Below, piece by piece: positions 1 to 10,200 of a stretch of DNA of 64,000 nucleotides (position 1 is the stretch's first letter; each line of letters starts with the position of its first letter). A program made the position numbers and the translations under genes. The notes beneath the pieces are model-generated. The model searched no databases, was not told the origin of the DNA, and saw only the letters and a list, made by a program, of their open reading frames with translations. Origin of the DNA: Eubacterium sp. (GTDB lineage: Bacteria; Bacillota; Clostridia; Lachnospirales; Lachnospiraceae); assembly GCA_017430325.1 (NCBI GenBank), contig JAFRNE010000011.1, forward strand, positions 97,263-161,262, in the 5' to 3' direction.

Positions 1-17
1 AGAAAAAGGGAATCAAA

Positions 18-2006
18 GTGAAGAGTAAAAAAGTATTTCTAACATTTCTGATCAGTCTGATCATCATATTTACAGGGGGTATCAGCGCATCCGTTTCGTT
101 GGCTCAAAAAACGACAAGAGCGACTACACAGGTTGCCACGGAGGATACTACCGAAGAAACAACGGAGAAGGAGAATAATTCTGCCTTCCGTATCTCCGCA
201 ACGGCGTCCAAGACTACCGGAGACGATTATTATGATGTAACAATTACTGCATACAGTGATCTGCTGGACTTTAGCGGATATGCGCGTCTTTCTATCGTAA
301 ATGCCATTGATGATTCAATTGAATTTGACACAAGGATAGTTCTTCCGGAAAAGACTGAGAAAAGCTTTACCATCAGGATACCTGAAACAGGAGATATGAA
401 CGGAGAGTTCAGTATCGAGCTTTCGCTTCTTGATGATAAAAAGAATCCGGTTTATTCATGCAGAGACGATGACCTCTTCGTGGCTGCGATGGCGGAAGCA
501 GTCTATATCGGTGTTCTTGCCGATGATTTTTCAAAGTTATCTTATCTTGACCTGAATGGCCAGAAAATATACAAGGTTGATCAGGAGCTTCCTATTGAGC
601 TTGTAGAACTGACAGCTGACAATATAGGTAATGAGATCGAAAAGCTTACTTATATGATCATAGATGATTATGACACCACAAAGCTGGATCCGGCAGCCAT
701 CAGCCGTATAGAAGCCTTTGTAAATAGCGGCGGCGTTCTTTATATCGGTACAGGTGCCAATGAAGATAAGGCAACAAAGGGCTTCTCAAGCAGATTTATC
801 GATGCTGAGATCACAGGTCATTCAAAGCAGCAGGTTTATTCATATATGACAGGAGATTTCATAGATATTACCGTATCGACTATCAATTACGGATCTAATT
901 ATTACTACACCTCCTATAGTATTCCGGGAACCTACAAGCGTGAAGGAAAGGGTGTTCTCGTCCTAAATGAGATAAGCTTCAGTGATCCGGATTTCATTAA
1001 CATGGATGATATGGAGGCGATACTCTACAATTCCTATTCCGATACCTTCAGTGCCACAGGCTTTTATTACAGCTACTACAAGGATGAAGGTCAGGATCTT
1101 GGCTACATTCAGGAATATTTCAAGAGTATTGAAGGTCTGAAGAAGGTAAGTATCACAGGACTTAAGTGGATCATATTTATTTATGTTCTTGTTATAGGAC
1201 CTGTACTTTATCTGATACTTAAGAAGACAAATAAGAGAGAGTTTTTCTGGATCGCCATTCCGGTCATAACGATAATTTTTGTGGTAGCGATCATGATCTA
1301 CGGTGGAAAGTTCAAGCTTTCAACCAGAAATATCTCGAATGTAACGATTGCCAATGCGGATGGAAGCGGTGTCAGAAAGACTTATATGGCTGTATTTTCA
1401 AGTAAGTCAGGAACTGTTTCCGTTGATCTGAAGGATACGATAAACGGTCTTGGTACAGTGTTCAGAACCTATGGCAATTATAACGGAAGAAAAGAAATAG
1501 ATTATGTGGTCAACTATGACGGTGGCCGCACAAGTATTAAGCATATAGGCGACAGCAGCTTCGATAAGGGCTATTTCGTGGGACTTTCAGACAATAAGAA
1601 GTCAGGTATGTTAAGTCTAAAAGACACCGGCTGGTCAACAGGAATAGCCGGAACACTTACGAACGAAACAGAATATAATTTCGATTATATTCTGATCTAT
1701 AAGGATGACGCTGTTGTTGTAACGAAGGGGCTTCAGGCAGGTGATAAGCTGGCTGTTTCTTCAAATATTGTTTACTCAAATCTCTATTATTATCCGGGCG
1801 ACAGTGCCGGTATTGCTGAGAGATTTAAGGACAGCGACAGGATCGATTACAGAGAGCTGTCAGCGCTTCTTCTGGCACTCGATGATCTTAGTAATGACTC
1901 TGATGAGATTATCATCGGAATAACTTCTGAATATGAAACCTTTGCGACAGGCGATGTAAATGAGCTTTCGCTTGGATGTATTTACAGTATCGGAACGATT
2001 GAATAA
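18..2006 (+). CDS. Membrane-anchored secreted protein of the MoxR/vWA locus
   Basis: A 662-residue protein starting at a GTG preceded by an AAAGGG-type ribosome binding site. It opens with a hydrophobic signal or anchor segment (about residues 5-28), then a Thr/Glu-rich linker, a large predicted extracytoplasmic region, and two membrane helices near residues 382-402 and 409-430, followed by a C-terminal domain of about 230 residues. I do not recognise a named family. It lies 21 bp upstream of an ABC ATPase and is probably the extracytoplasmic partner of that transporter; this is inferred from position only. The promoter must lie left of the window. Confidence 0.8.
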   Translation: MKSKKVFLTFLISLIIIFTGGISASVSLAQKTTRATTQVATEDTTEETTEKENNSAFRISATASKTTGDDYYDVTITAYSDLLDFSGYARLSIVNAIDDSIEFDTRIVLPEKTEKSFTIRIPETGDMNGEFSIELSLLDDKKNPVYSCRDDDLFVAAMAEAVYIGVLADDFSKLSYLDLNGQKIYKVDQELPIELVELTADNIGNEIEKLTYMIIDDYDTTKLDPAAISRIEAFVNSGGVLYIGTGANEDKATKGFSSRFIDAEITGHSKQQVYSYMTGDFIDITVSTINYGSNYYYTSYSIPGTYKREGKGVLVLNEISFSDPDFINMDDMEAILYNSYSDTFSATGFYYSYYKDEGQDLGYIQEYFKSIEGLKKVSITGLKWIIFIYVLVIGPVLYLILKKTNKREFFWIAIPVITIIFVVAIMIYGGKFKLSTRNISNVTIANADGSGVRKTYMAVFSSKSGTVSVDLKDTINGLGTVFRTYGNYNGRKEIDYVVNYDGGRTSIKHIGDSSFDKGYFVGLSDNKKSGMLSLKDTGWSTGIAGTLTNETEYNFDYILIYKDDAVVVTKGLQAGDKLAVSSNIVYSNLYYYPGDSAGIAERFKDSDRIDYRELSALLLALDDLSNDSDEIIIGITSEYETFATGDVNELSLGCIYSIGTIE

Positions 2007-2027
2007 GGATTTGGAGAGGAACAAAGC

Positions 2028-2963
2028 ATGTTATATATATCAAATCTCGTAAAATATTATAATAAATTTCCGGCTGTAAAGGGCATCAATCTTCACGTAC
2101 CGAAGGGAGACCTCTTCGGATTCGTGGGACCTAACGGAGCCGGCAAGACAACTACCATAAGAATGGTCAGCGGACTGCTCAGACCGACCTCCGGAGAGAT
2201 CTGGATCAACGGCGTGAACAGGAATGCTGCACCGGAAATGGCGAAGAAATGTATAGGCTATGTGCCTGATTTCTTCGGTGTATACGATAATCTGAAGGTC
2301 AGTGAATACATGGAATTCTATGGTTCACTTTACGGCATCAGCTACAGAGATGTCAGCAGTATGACAGGCGGACTTCTTGAACTTGTCAACCTCACCGATA
2401 AGGTGGATGAATACGTTGATTCCCTTTCACGTGGAATGAAACAGAGACTCTGTGTAGCAAGAGCCCTCCTGCACAATCCGGAGCTTCTCATACTTGATGA
2501 GCCTTCTTCGGGACTTGATCCGAGAGCCAGAGTTGAGATGAAGGAGCTTCTTATGAACCTTCAGAGCATGGGCAAGACCATCATAATCAGTTCGCACATC
2601 CTTTCAGAGCTTTCTGAGATGTGTAACAGTATAGGAATCATGAATCAGGGCAGGATAGTAGCTGCCGGAACCATCGATATGATACTTGGCAGAGGAAATG
2701 AGAATGCAAGGATCATAATAGATATCAAGGGTGATACGACACCTGCAGCCGTAAAGGCTCAGGAGTTCCCGATGACTACTCTTGAATCCGTAAGAGAGAA
2801 TCAGATCATAGTTTCATGCGGCGGAAGCGATGAGGATATGAACAGATTTATAGCAACTCTTATGGCAAGCGGTGTGGTTATCACAGGTTTCCGTAAGGAA
2901 GAGAACAATCTTGAAACTTTATTCATGCAGCTTACAGGAGATAATAGAGAAAATGCAAGTTAA
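2028..2963 (+). CDS. ABC transporter ATP-binding protein
   Basis: A 311-residue ATPase that would power the adjacent permease. It has a Walker A motif GPNGAGKTTT near residue 34, the signature LSRGMKQ near 133, Walker B LLILDEP near 153 and a switch histidine in SSHILSE. About 80 residues follow the ATPase core, as is common in ABC-2 type exporters and in gliding/CcmA-like families. The start ATG has a GGAGAGG site 21 bp after the upstream gene. The gene overlaps the permease start by 11 bp, which suggests translational coupling. The substrate is unknown. Confidence 0.9.
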   Translation: MLYISNLVKYYNKFPAVKGINLHVPKGDLFGFVGPNGAGKTTTIRMVSGLLRPTSGEIWINGVNRNAAPEMAKKCIGYVPDFFGVYDNLKVSEYMEFYGSLYGISYRDVSSMTGGLLELVNLTDKVDEYVDSLSRGMKQRLCVARALLHNPELLILDEPSSGLDPRARVEMKELLMNLQSMGKTIIISSHILSELSEMCNSIGIMNQGRIVAAGTIDMILGRGNENARIIIDIKGDTTPAAVKAQEFPMTTLESVRENQIIVSCGGSDEDMNRFIATLMASGVVITGFRKEENNLETLFMQLTGDNRENAS

Positions 2964-3795
2964 TCCTATAACAAAAAGAGAAATAAAAATAACTGCAAGA
3001 GGAAAAAGGTACTTCATAGAAATACTTGTATTTGAAGTGATCCTTATGCTGACCTTTATCATTTCCCTGAACTCGATCTTCGGAAAGGGAAATGTCAATT
3101 CCTCAGACTATAATATGTTCGGAAAGCTCTTTCCGCTTGTCGGACTTGCAGAGCTCCTTATCATGAGCTTTGTTATTCCGGTCATGACAGGAGCTTCGAT
3201 ATCCGGCGAGAAGGAGAGACAGACCTTCGATATCATGCTTACAACCTCCATCAAGCCATCCCAGATAGTATGGGGCAAGCTGATGTCAGTTATCGTAAGG
3301 ATCATGATGTTTGCGATCGCAGGAGTGCCTATCATGGCAGTATCCTTTGTAAGCGGAAGCGTCAGCTGGGGCATACTTTTCCTCTACCTTCTGATGGTGA
3401 CGATATATGCCTTCTTCCTGGCGAGCATCGGAATATATGCATCCTCAGTATGCAGGAAGTCAATGTCAGCGATCATATTCTCCTTCGTACTGGTATTTTT
3501 CATGATAGTCGGAACACTGCTTTTGGCTTTCGTTGAATATGTTGTGTTTGATAAGCTGATGATATCCAGCATATTCCTGCTGCTTAATCCGGTAATGTAT
3601 TTCGGCGTACTTTTCTCTATTTCTGCAGGGGACGGAAATACCTTCAAGCTCCTTAAGACTATAGAGAATATGGAGGTCAATTCAGACCACAGATGGATAA
3701 TAGCTGCAAGCATAATATTTGTTGTATTTACAATTTTCTTCATTGTGCTTTCGGCAAGAAGGATAGATCCTCTTAAGGGAAATAAGAAGGTCTGA
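2953..3795 (+). CDS. ABC-2 type permease
   Basis: A 280-residue membrane protein with about six hydrophobic segments. The motif GASISGEKERQTFDIMLTT after the second helix is typical of ABC-2 permeases. I chose the ATG at 2953, which overlaps the ATPase stop by 11 bp. An upstream in-frame ATG at 2872 would add 27 residues without membrane character that overlap the ATPase deeply. With the preceding gene it should form an exporter. Such pairs often sit beside MoxR/DUF58/vWA genes in clostridia, suggesting a shared role in envelope assembly (inference). Confidence 0.88.
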   Translation: MQVNPITKREIKITARGKRYFIEILVFEVILMLTFIISLNSIFGKGNVNSSDYNMFGKLFPLVGLAELLIMSFVIPVMTGASISGEKERQTFDIMLTTSIKPSQIVWGKLMSVIVRIMMFAIAGVPIMAVSFVSGSVSWGILFLYLLMVTIYAFFLASIGIYASSVCRKSMSAIIFSFVLVFFMIVGTLLLAFVEYVVFDKLMISSIFLLLNPVMYFGVLFSISAGDGNTFKLLKTIENMEVNSDHRWIIAASIIFVVFTIFFIVLSARRIDPLKGNKKV

Positions 3796-3860
3796 TCAGC
3801 GGTAACTAAGAATGATCATAGTTAGGTAGTTCAGTGTTTGATAGTAAGGACGGTGATCAT

Positions 3861-5417
3861 ATGAACGATAAAGAATATATCAAAAAACTCGTAAAAAAGC
3901 ATAAAGGCAAGATGAATGCCGTAAGGATGACAAAGTCGATGGTGCTCTGCATCTCCGCAGGATTTCTGGCGGCGCTTCTGGTGGAAATATATTCCTTCAT
4001 CAAGCCGTTCTTCTATGCTGACCTTGTTGCGATAATACTTATCGCTGTTTCGGCAGTTGTCGGAATAGCATTGGGAATAATGAAGAAGATCGGTGACAGG
4101 GATGCGGCGCTTGATATCGACAGCGCAGGCTTTAGAGAGAGAATAGTCACTGCTTATGAAGGACTCGATAAGGATGGCCCGATATATGAGCTTCAGAGAA
4201 AGGATGCCGTAAAGGTAGCCAGAGCAGGTGAGAAGAGCATCAGGGTTAAGCGTGAGGGGCTGCCAAAGCTGGTATGTATATTTACCTTCCTTTTCGCAGC
4301 AGTCATCACCTCGATGTTCTTACCTTCCAAGACCAAGGCTCGCGCCAAGGAGCTTCATAAGATAGGCCAGAAGGTAGATCAGAAGAAGGATGATGTAGAT
4401 GATCTTAAGGACGAGCTTGAAAAGCTTAAGGATGAGCTTTCAGGCAGTCTGACAGAGGATGAGAAGAAAAAGCTGGAGCAGATGATAGAGTCCCTTGAGG
4501 CTTCAAAGCAGGAGCTTGATAAGGCTGAAACCGAGGAAGAGTATCAGGCTGCAAAGGATAAACTTGATTTTAAATATGATGATATAAACCAGCGACTCAA
4601 TGATATGGCAAATGCTAAGGAAAAGATCGATAACGATCCTGAAAGTGCCGAAAGAATGAGAGAGGCTGCAGCGGAAGCTGCAAATAAGAAAGAAGACAAC
4701 TCGACTGAGCAGAATACCGGAAGCGGACAGCCTGGCGGAACAGATACGCAGCAGCCTGGCGGCAGTACAGATACACAGCAGCCTGGTAGCGGAACAGATA
4801 CACAGCAGCCTGGTGGCAGTACAGATACACAGCAGCCTGGCGGCAGTACAGATACACAGCAGCCTGGTGGCGGAACAGATACACAGCAGCCTGGCGGCGG
4901 AACAGATACACAGCAGCCTGGTAGCGGAACAGATACGCAGGAACCTGGAGGTGGAACAGATACACAGCAGCCTGGTGGCGGAACAGATACACAGCAGCCT
5001 GGTAGCGGAACAGATACACAGCAGCCTGGTGGCGGAACAGATACACAGCAGCCTGGCGGCGGAACAGATACGCAGGAACCTGGCGGCGGTGGAGACCAGC
5101 CTGGTGGCGGCAATCAGCCGGGAGATCAACCTGGTGGCGGCGTCGGACGTGGCGAAGGAACAGCTCATAACGATCATGACTACGTGAGCATTCCGGGAAA
5201 TGATAACGTAAATGTAGAAGGTAACGGAAACGGAAGCGGAGATTCAGGATACGGCAGTACAAACAACGGTCCTGCATGGTCAGGAAATCACGTGAATTAC
5301 GAAGAAGTTATCGGCGAGTACGAGAAGACAGCCTACGAAGGTATCGAAAGTGGTAAATACCCTCCTGGTATGGAGGATGTCATAAAGGATTATTTTGGAA
5401 ACTTATTGGAGGATTAA
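3861..5417 (+). CDS. Membrane coiled-coil protein with TDTQ(Q/E)PG repeats
   Basis: A 518-residue protein. Two membrane helices (about residues 25-72) come first, and a third helix lies near 145-165. A long charged coiled coil follows (about 170-280, rich in KDELEKLK-type heptads), then 13 nine-residue repeats of the form GGTDTQQPG and a Gly/Asn-rich tail. The ATG at 3861 is preferred to a GTG at 3834 because AAGGA lies upstream of it. Two N-terminal helices, a coiled coil and a low-complexity region next to MoxR and DUF58 genes recall DUF4175-type proteins, but I cannot confirm homology. The repeat and tail are likely extracellular. The gene ends 1 bp before the moxR start. Confidence 0.82.
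   Translation: MNDKEYIKKLVKKHKGKMNAVRMTKSMVLCISAGFLAALLVEIYSFIKPFFYADLVAIILIAVSAVVGIALGIMKKIGDRDAALDIDSAGFRERIVTAYEGLDKDGPIYELQRKDAVKVARAGEKSIRVKREGLPKLVCIFTFLFAAVITSMFLPSKTKARAKELHKIGQKVDQKKDDVDDLKDELEKLKDELSGSLTEDEKKKLEQMIESLEASKQELDKAETEEEYQAAKDKLDFKYDDINQRLNDMANAKEKIDNDPESAERMREAAAEAANKKEDNSTEQNTGSGQPGGTDTQQPGGSTDTQQPGSGTDTQQPGGSTDTQQPGGSTDTQQPGGGTDTQQPGGGTDTQQPGSGTDTQEPGGGTDTQQPGGGTDTQQPGSGTDTQQPGGGTDTQQPGGGTDTQEPGGGGDQPGGGNQPGDQPGGGVGRGEGTAHNDHDYVSIPGNDNVNVEGNGNGSGDSGYGSTNNGPAWSGNHVNYEEVIGEYEKTAYEGIESGKYPPGMEDVIKDYFGNLLED
4737..5087 (+). repeat. 27-bp in-frame tandem repeat, 13 units
   Basis: Thirteen consecutive 27-bp units encode (G/S)(G/S)TDTQ(Q/E)PG inside the preceding membrane protein. 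Units differ mainly at the first two residues and at Q/E (units 8 and 13 carry E), so the array has diverged while staying in frame. No spacers are present, so it is not a CRISPR. Long opposite-strand open frames across the array are artefacts of the periodicity. Confidence 0.93.
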
Positions 5418-5418
5418 C

Positions 5419-6351
5419 ATGGATTACAGTGAACTTCAGCAGAGAGTAGCTCAGTGTGAGGCTGAGATAGCAAAAGAGATAATCGGGCAGAGGGACGTCG
5501 TAAGGACGACCCTCCTTGCTCTTCTTACAGGAGGAAATGTTCTTCTCGAAGGTATGCCGGGCCTTGGCAAGACCAGACTCGTAAATACCATCAGCAAGGT
5601 TGTTGGACTTTCCTTCAAGAGAATACAGTTTACACCTGACCTTATGCCGGGCGATATTACCGGTACAAATATCATAGAGCACAGCGAGTCCGGAAACAAC
5701 TTCCGTTTCGAACCGGGCCCTATATTTGCAAATCTCATCCTTGCGGACGAGGTAAACCGTGCGACTCCTAAGACTCAGTCGGCACTTCTTGAGGCCATGC
5801 AGGAGCATACGGTAACAGTCGGAAATACAAGCTATATGATAAATGAGCCGTTCTTCGTTCTCGCAACCGAGAACCCGATCGAGACAGAGGGTACCTATCC
5901 TCTTCCTGAAGCACAGCTCGACCGTTTCATGTTCAAGATCCTCGTACCATTCCCTACAAAGGAAGAACTTCGCGGAATCGTTGGACTTACCGAGGGAAAT
6001 ACAGCCACAGCTTCTGCGAGAGTAATCGACAGAGATACACTTCTTGCTGTAAAGGAAGCGGTTAAGACTATTCCTATCGCAGATGCAGTTATGGACAGGA
6101 TACTTGATATCATCATGGCTACCCATGCAGATAACAAGTTCATCAGAGAAGGTGTCAGCCCGAGAGCAGCTCAGGCAGTTATCAGAGGCGCAAAGGCCAG
6201 AGCCTTCATGGAAGGAAGATATAACGTATCCTTTGAGGACGTTGAATATGCAGTTTATCCTGCACTTCGTCACAGACTCGTCCTCAGCTTTGATGCAGTT
6301 TCAGACGGCATAACTGCCGACAAGGTTATCGATGGAATCCTCGGCAAGTAA
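5419..6351 (+). CDS. MoxR family AAA ATPase
   Basis: A 310-residue MoxR-type chaperone ATPase. Walker A is GMPGLGKT (about residues 46-53) and Walker B is LILADEVNRA (about 105-114). The sensor and arginine-finger region TENPIETEGTYPLPEAQLDRF is split here as TENPIETEGTYPL and PEAQLDRF. MoxR proteins act with vWA-domain partners to assemble or activate complexes, often metal-dependent or membrane complexes. The ATG at 5419 has GGAGG six bases upstream; an in-frame ATG at 5395 lies inside the previous gene. The DUF58 and vWA genes follow at once, the classic MoxR-DUF58-Bat order. Confidence 0.95.
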   Translation: MDYSELQQRVAQCEAEIAKEIIGQRDVVRTTLLALLTGGNVLLEGMPGLGKTRLVNTISKVVGLSFKRIQFTPDLMPGDITGTNIIEHSESGNNFRFEPGPIFANLILADEVNRATPKTQSALLEAMQEHTVTVGNTSYMINEPFFVLATENPIETEGTYPLPEAQLDRFMFKILVPFPTKEELRGIVGLTEGNTATASARVIDRDTLLAVKEAVKTIPIADAVMDRILDIIMATHADNKFIREGVSPRAAQAVIRGAKARAFMEGRYNVSFEDVEYAVYPALRHRLVLSFDAVSDGITADKVIDGILGK

Positions 6352-6381
6352 ACGTCCGTATAGAACAATGGAGCAATTATA

Positions 6382-7269
6382 ATGATCGACAGAAATTACT
6401 TTGAATTAATCGGCCGTCTCAGGATAGCCGTTCATAAGAAGAGCAGCTCTGTCATGCAGGGTGCAAGAAAGTCGAACGCAAAGGGTTCTTCTGCGGAGTT
6501 CTCTGACTTCAGAGAATATATGCAGGGGGATGATATCAGGCGTATCGACTGGAATGCCTACGGAAGGACCGAAAGGCTTTTCGTAAAGGAATATGTTGAG
6601 GAAAGGGAAGCCTGCATCAACATCCTTCTTGATACGAGCAAGTCAATGGATTACGGCGAGCCTTTAAAATCAGAGCTTGCCGGTGAGCTTGCGGCTGCCC
6701 TTGGATATATCGGACTGGCCGGAAACGATCATGTATATATTTATGATACACACAGGCTGGAGAGGCCTCTCAGTATTTCCGGAGGTGTCAGAGCCTTTGG
6801 AAGGATCAGGGATTTTCTTGATAACAGGAGTTATGAGGGAGAGACCGATATTTACAGCGCAGTCAGGAAGATGAAGAACAGAGGTGCGGGCGTGACGATC
6901 ATTATTTCCGACCTCTGGGACGAAAAGTTTGTTACTGATGAGAAGAGAGAAGAGAATCTGGAGAAGCTTTTCAAATATCTTGATTACTGCAAGCAGCAGG
7001 TGATACTCATCCATACACTGGATCCGTCAGAGAAGGTTCCGACTCTTGAAGGAACCCACAACCTGATCGATATGGAGGATGAGGTCAGCCGTATCAGAGT
7101 TACGATGGATGCGAAGACAGTTAATGATTACAGAGATGCATTTAACAGCTTCTGCAGGATGATAGAGAGACTTGCCAAGAAATATCATGCTTTCTACAGA
7201 CGTACTTATACGGATGAGAGTATGGAGAGAATAGTATTTGAGGACCTGAGAGAGATCTATGACATTTAG
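6382..7269 (+). CDS. DUF58 domain protein, vWA-like
   Basis: A 295-residue soluble protein carrying the DUF58 hallmark FREYMQGDDIRRIDWNAYGR near residues 49-68. A vWA-like fold follows with an intact MIDAS start, LLDTSKSMDYG. DUF58 proteins are regular MoxR partners. The gene starts 30 bp after moxR and its 3' end overlaps the next gene by 11 bp. Metal binding is predicted from the DxSxS motif. Confidence 0.93.
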   Translation: MIDRNYFELIGRLRIAVHKKSSSVMQGARKSNAKGSSAEFSDFREYMQGDDIRRIDWNAYGRTERLFVKEYVEEREACINILLDTSKSMDYGEPLKSELAGELAAALGYIGLAGNDHVYIYDTHRLERPLSISGGVRAFGRIRDFLDNRSYEGETDIYSAVRKMKNRGAGVTIIISDLWDEKFVTDEKREENLEKLFKYLDYCKQQVILIHTLDPSEKVPTLEGTHNLIDMEDEVSRIRVTMDAKTVNDYRDAFNSFCRMIERLAKKYHAFYRRTYTDESMERIVFEDLREIYDI

Positions 7270-10200
7270 TACTTTACTTCCGCTGGCACTTACTGTATTT
7301 GTGCCTTTTATAATAATTTTATACTTCCTCAGACCGAGAGGAAAGGATACGAAGATATCCTCAAATTTACTCTGGAAGCAGCTGTTTGAGAAGACTATGA
7401 GCAGAACAACGAAGTCCCGTTTTGTAAGGGATATATTGCTTGTGCTCCAGCTTCTTATTGTCGTGCTTCTTATTTTTGCACTTATGGCACCTCATATCAG
7501 AACAAAGAGCAGGACTGAAACAAATGTCCTTATGCTCATCGATACCAGTGCCGGAATGCAGCATACCGAGGGTGGTAAGACAAGGCTTGAGAGAGCCATC
7601 GAGGAAGCTAAAAATATGGTGGATGACGCCGGCGCTACAAGCTTTACGGTCATTACTGCAGGCGGTACCACAGATATAAGAATATCCAATTCGAAGGATA
7701 AGGGTAAGGTAAAGAAGGCTCTCAATGCAATAAGCTGCACCGATGAGGAAGGAAGTCTTACCTCAGCTTACGATATAGTAAGGACCATGCAGGAGGGCAG
7801 CGGAGACGAGCCTCTGCATGTTGTGATATTTACGGATGGAAGCGGCGTATCTTCAGCCGAAGAATACAAGAATAAGCTTGATGCTGAGATCAGATCTTAT
7901 GGCGGCGGTTCGGAAAATATTTCCGCCTTCAGCCTGACCTTTTCTTCAGCAGGATTGGATGCACAGGGCGAGGAAATATACAATTTTGCATCAAGGATAA
8001 CCAATTTCGGAAACAGTGCAGCAAGCTTTGAAGTAACACTTTACGATGAGAACGGAACAGTTCTTGGTATTAAGGATCTTTCGGCAGATGCAGGACTTTC
8101 TGCAACAGCTATCTTTAACGATGTTCTCTGGAGAGGCCAGAGTGCAAGGATAGAGATTTCAGGAATCACCTTCGAAGACGGTGGTAAGGACAGCCTTGAT
8201 AAGGATAACAAGGCTTACGCTGTAAAGACCAGGATAAATGACGTTAACGGTATGCTCATAGGCCAGGGAAATGTTTATATTGAGAAGGCATTTCAGGCTG
8301 TAACAGGACATACTGTACGTGTTGCTGCAGACGACAGCAGCGTTAAGAACAGTGATTCAAATATACTTATATACGACAGCGGCAGCGGTATGAAGGATTA
8401 CACCGGCACCAGTGCCGAGGGTGAACAGAGTACTGTATCCGGTGTTATGAGATTCGGTATACCTTCAGATGAAGCGGATATAGAGAAGAAGCTGGAGGGT
8501 ATATTTGTAACAGTAAGAGAGACTGCTCTCACCTATGGAATAGGCGACTTTTCACTGGGCGTAAACGAGGCGGCAATACTTAAAGTGCCTGACTGGGCAA
8601 CCAGCTTTATCGAGCATAACGGAAGCTCTGTAGGATATTTCGGTGAGAAGGACGGTGTAAGATATATCGTTCTCGGCTTTGATATCAGAGAGACCGATTT
8701 CCCTCTGAAGGCTGAATTCCCTATATTTATAGCGGATTCCGTAAGCTATCTGTCCGATTCTGGAATACTTGTTGATAATATTTATACAGCAGGAGAGACA
8801 CTTCAGGTCAATCCATCAGCTGATTATGATTCGGCAGTGCTTGCTTCAAGACTGACGGAGGCAGGTGTATTTTCTGTTTCTGCGGGAGAAGCAGCTGAGA
8901 ATTATGTTGTACGTTTCCCTATGTCTGAGTCAGACGGAAGACCTGATGATAAGGGTAATGTCAGCACAGGTGATTATTCGGGTGCACTTATCAGAAAGAA
9001 TCTCAGAGACTATCTTGTTGTGGCTGCGATCTTACTGCTGATCTTAGAGCTTATGATCTATGTAAGAGGCATGAGATACAGAGGGAAGTTCTACATCATT
9101 CTTAGATGTGTTATGGCCCTTCTTCTTGTACTTGGTATCCTCGGAATCAATATTCCGACAAAGGCCAAGGTGCAGACTACTGTATTTCTTATAGACCTTT
9201 CGGAAAGTGATAAGGATCATCTGGAGGAGATAGATAAATTCCTCAGCCGCGAGATCAGAAAGATCGGAAAGAACGATCAGTACGGCGTTGTTGCCTTCGG
9301 TGATGATTCAGTCATCGATCAGTTTGTTACCAAATCAGACAGCTACAGCGGCGTTATGGCCAAGGTTGACGGCGATGCGACAAATATCGAAGAGGCTGTG
9401 GGAAGAGCGCTTTCCATGATACCTTCCGAAAGCGCCGGCAGGATCGTTATCGTTACCGATGGTAGAGAGACCGAAGGAAATATCATGAATACGGCTGCCG
9501 CCATTACCGGCGGCGATATCGAGCTTCGAAGCATACTTCTCGAAGAGGATGATATCGACGATGTATATATTGAAAATGCGACTCTTCCGGACAGAGTAAG
9601 CTTCGGCGAACAGTTCACGATAAATGTAACTATTGTAAGCAATATTGAAACTGAGGCAAATCTGACCCTTACAGACGGAAACGGAAAGGGTTCGGAGATG
9701 AAGGTCAGTCTCAAAGAAGGAAATAACAGATTCTCCTTCCGTCAGACAGTTGAAGGTGAGCATTCTGAAAGCTTCACCATCACGGTTGATGCTGAGGGTG
9801 ATCAGAATCCTGACAACAATTCCTTTAATGTATTTACGGCTGTAAGCGATGCTCCGGGAGTACTTGTTCTCTTTGGCAAGGGCGCTAAGGATGATGCCTT
9901 CGAAGCAGTGCTTAAGGCTGCGGGAGTTAATTACGAGGGGATGAGCGTTTCCAAGGCTCCGACTGAGCTTAAGGATATGCTCGCTTACGAAAGCATAATA
10001 TTTGACAATGTATTTCTGTCCGATGTTCCAGACGGCTTTATGGATAGTATTGAGACCTATGTTAAGGATTACGGACACGGCTTTATCTGCTGCGGCGGCG
10101 AGAACAGCTTTATGCTCGGCGGCTACAACGATACCGTTATCGAGAAGATACTTCCTGTAGATATGGAGATGAGAGGTCTGGTGGAGATGCCTTCAACGGG

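Noticed and set aside
4737..5087. CRISPR-like periodic array
   Set aside because: Units are contiguous with no unique spacers and encode an in-frame protein repeat.
4503..5277. Long minus-strand open frames rich in Cys, Pro and Leu across the repeat array
   Set aside because: They arise from the 27-bp periodicity of the + strand gene; no ribosome binding site and no family resemblance.
9335..10078. 247-codon minus-strand open frame
   Set aside because: It lies fully inside the triple-vWA gene, whose + strand product has clear domains; the antisense product has none.
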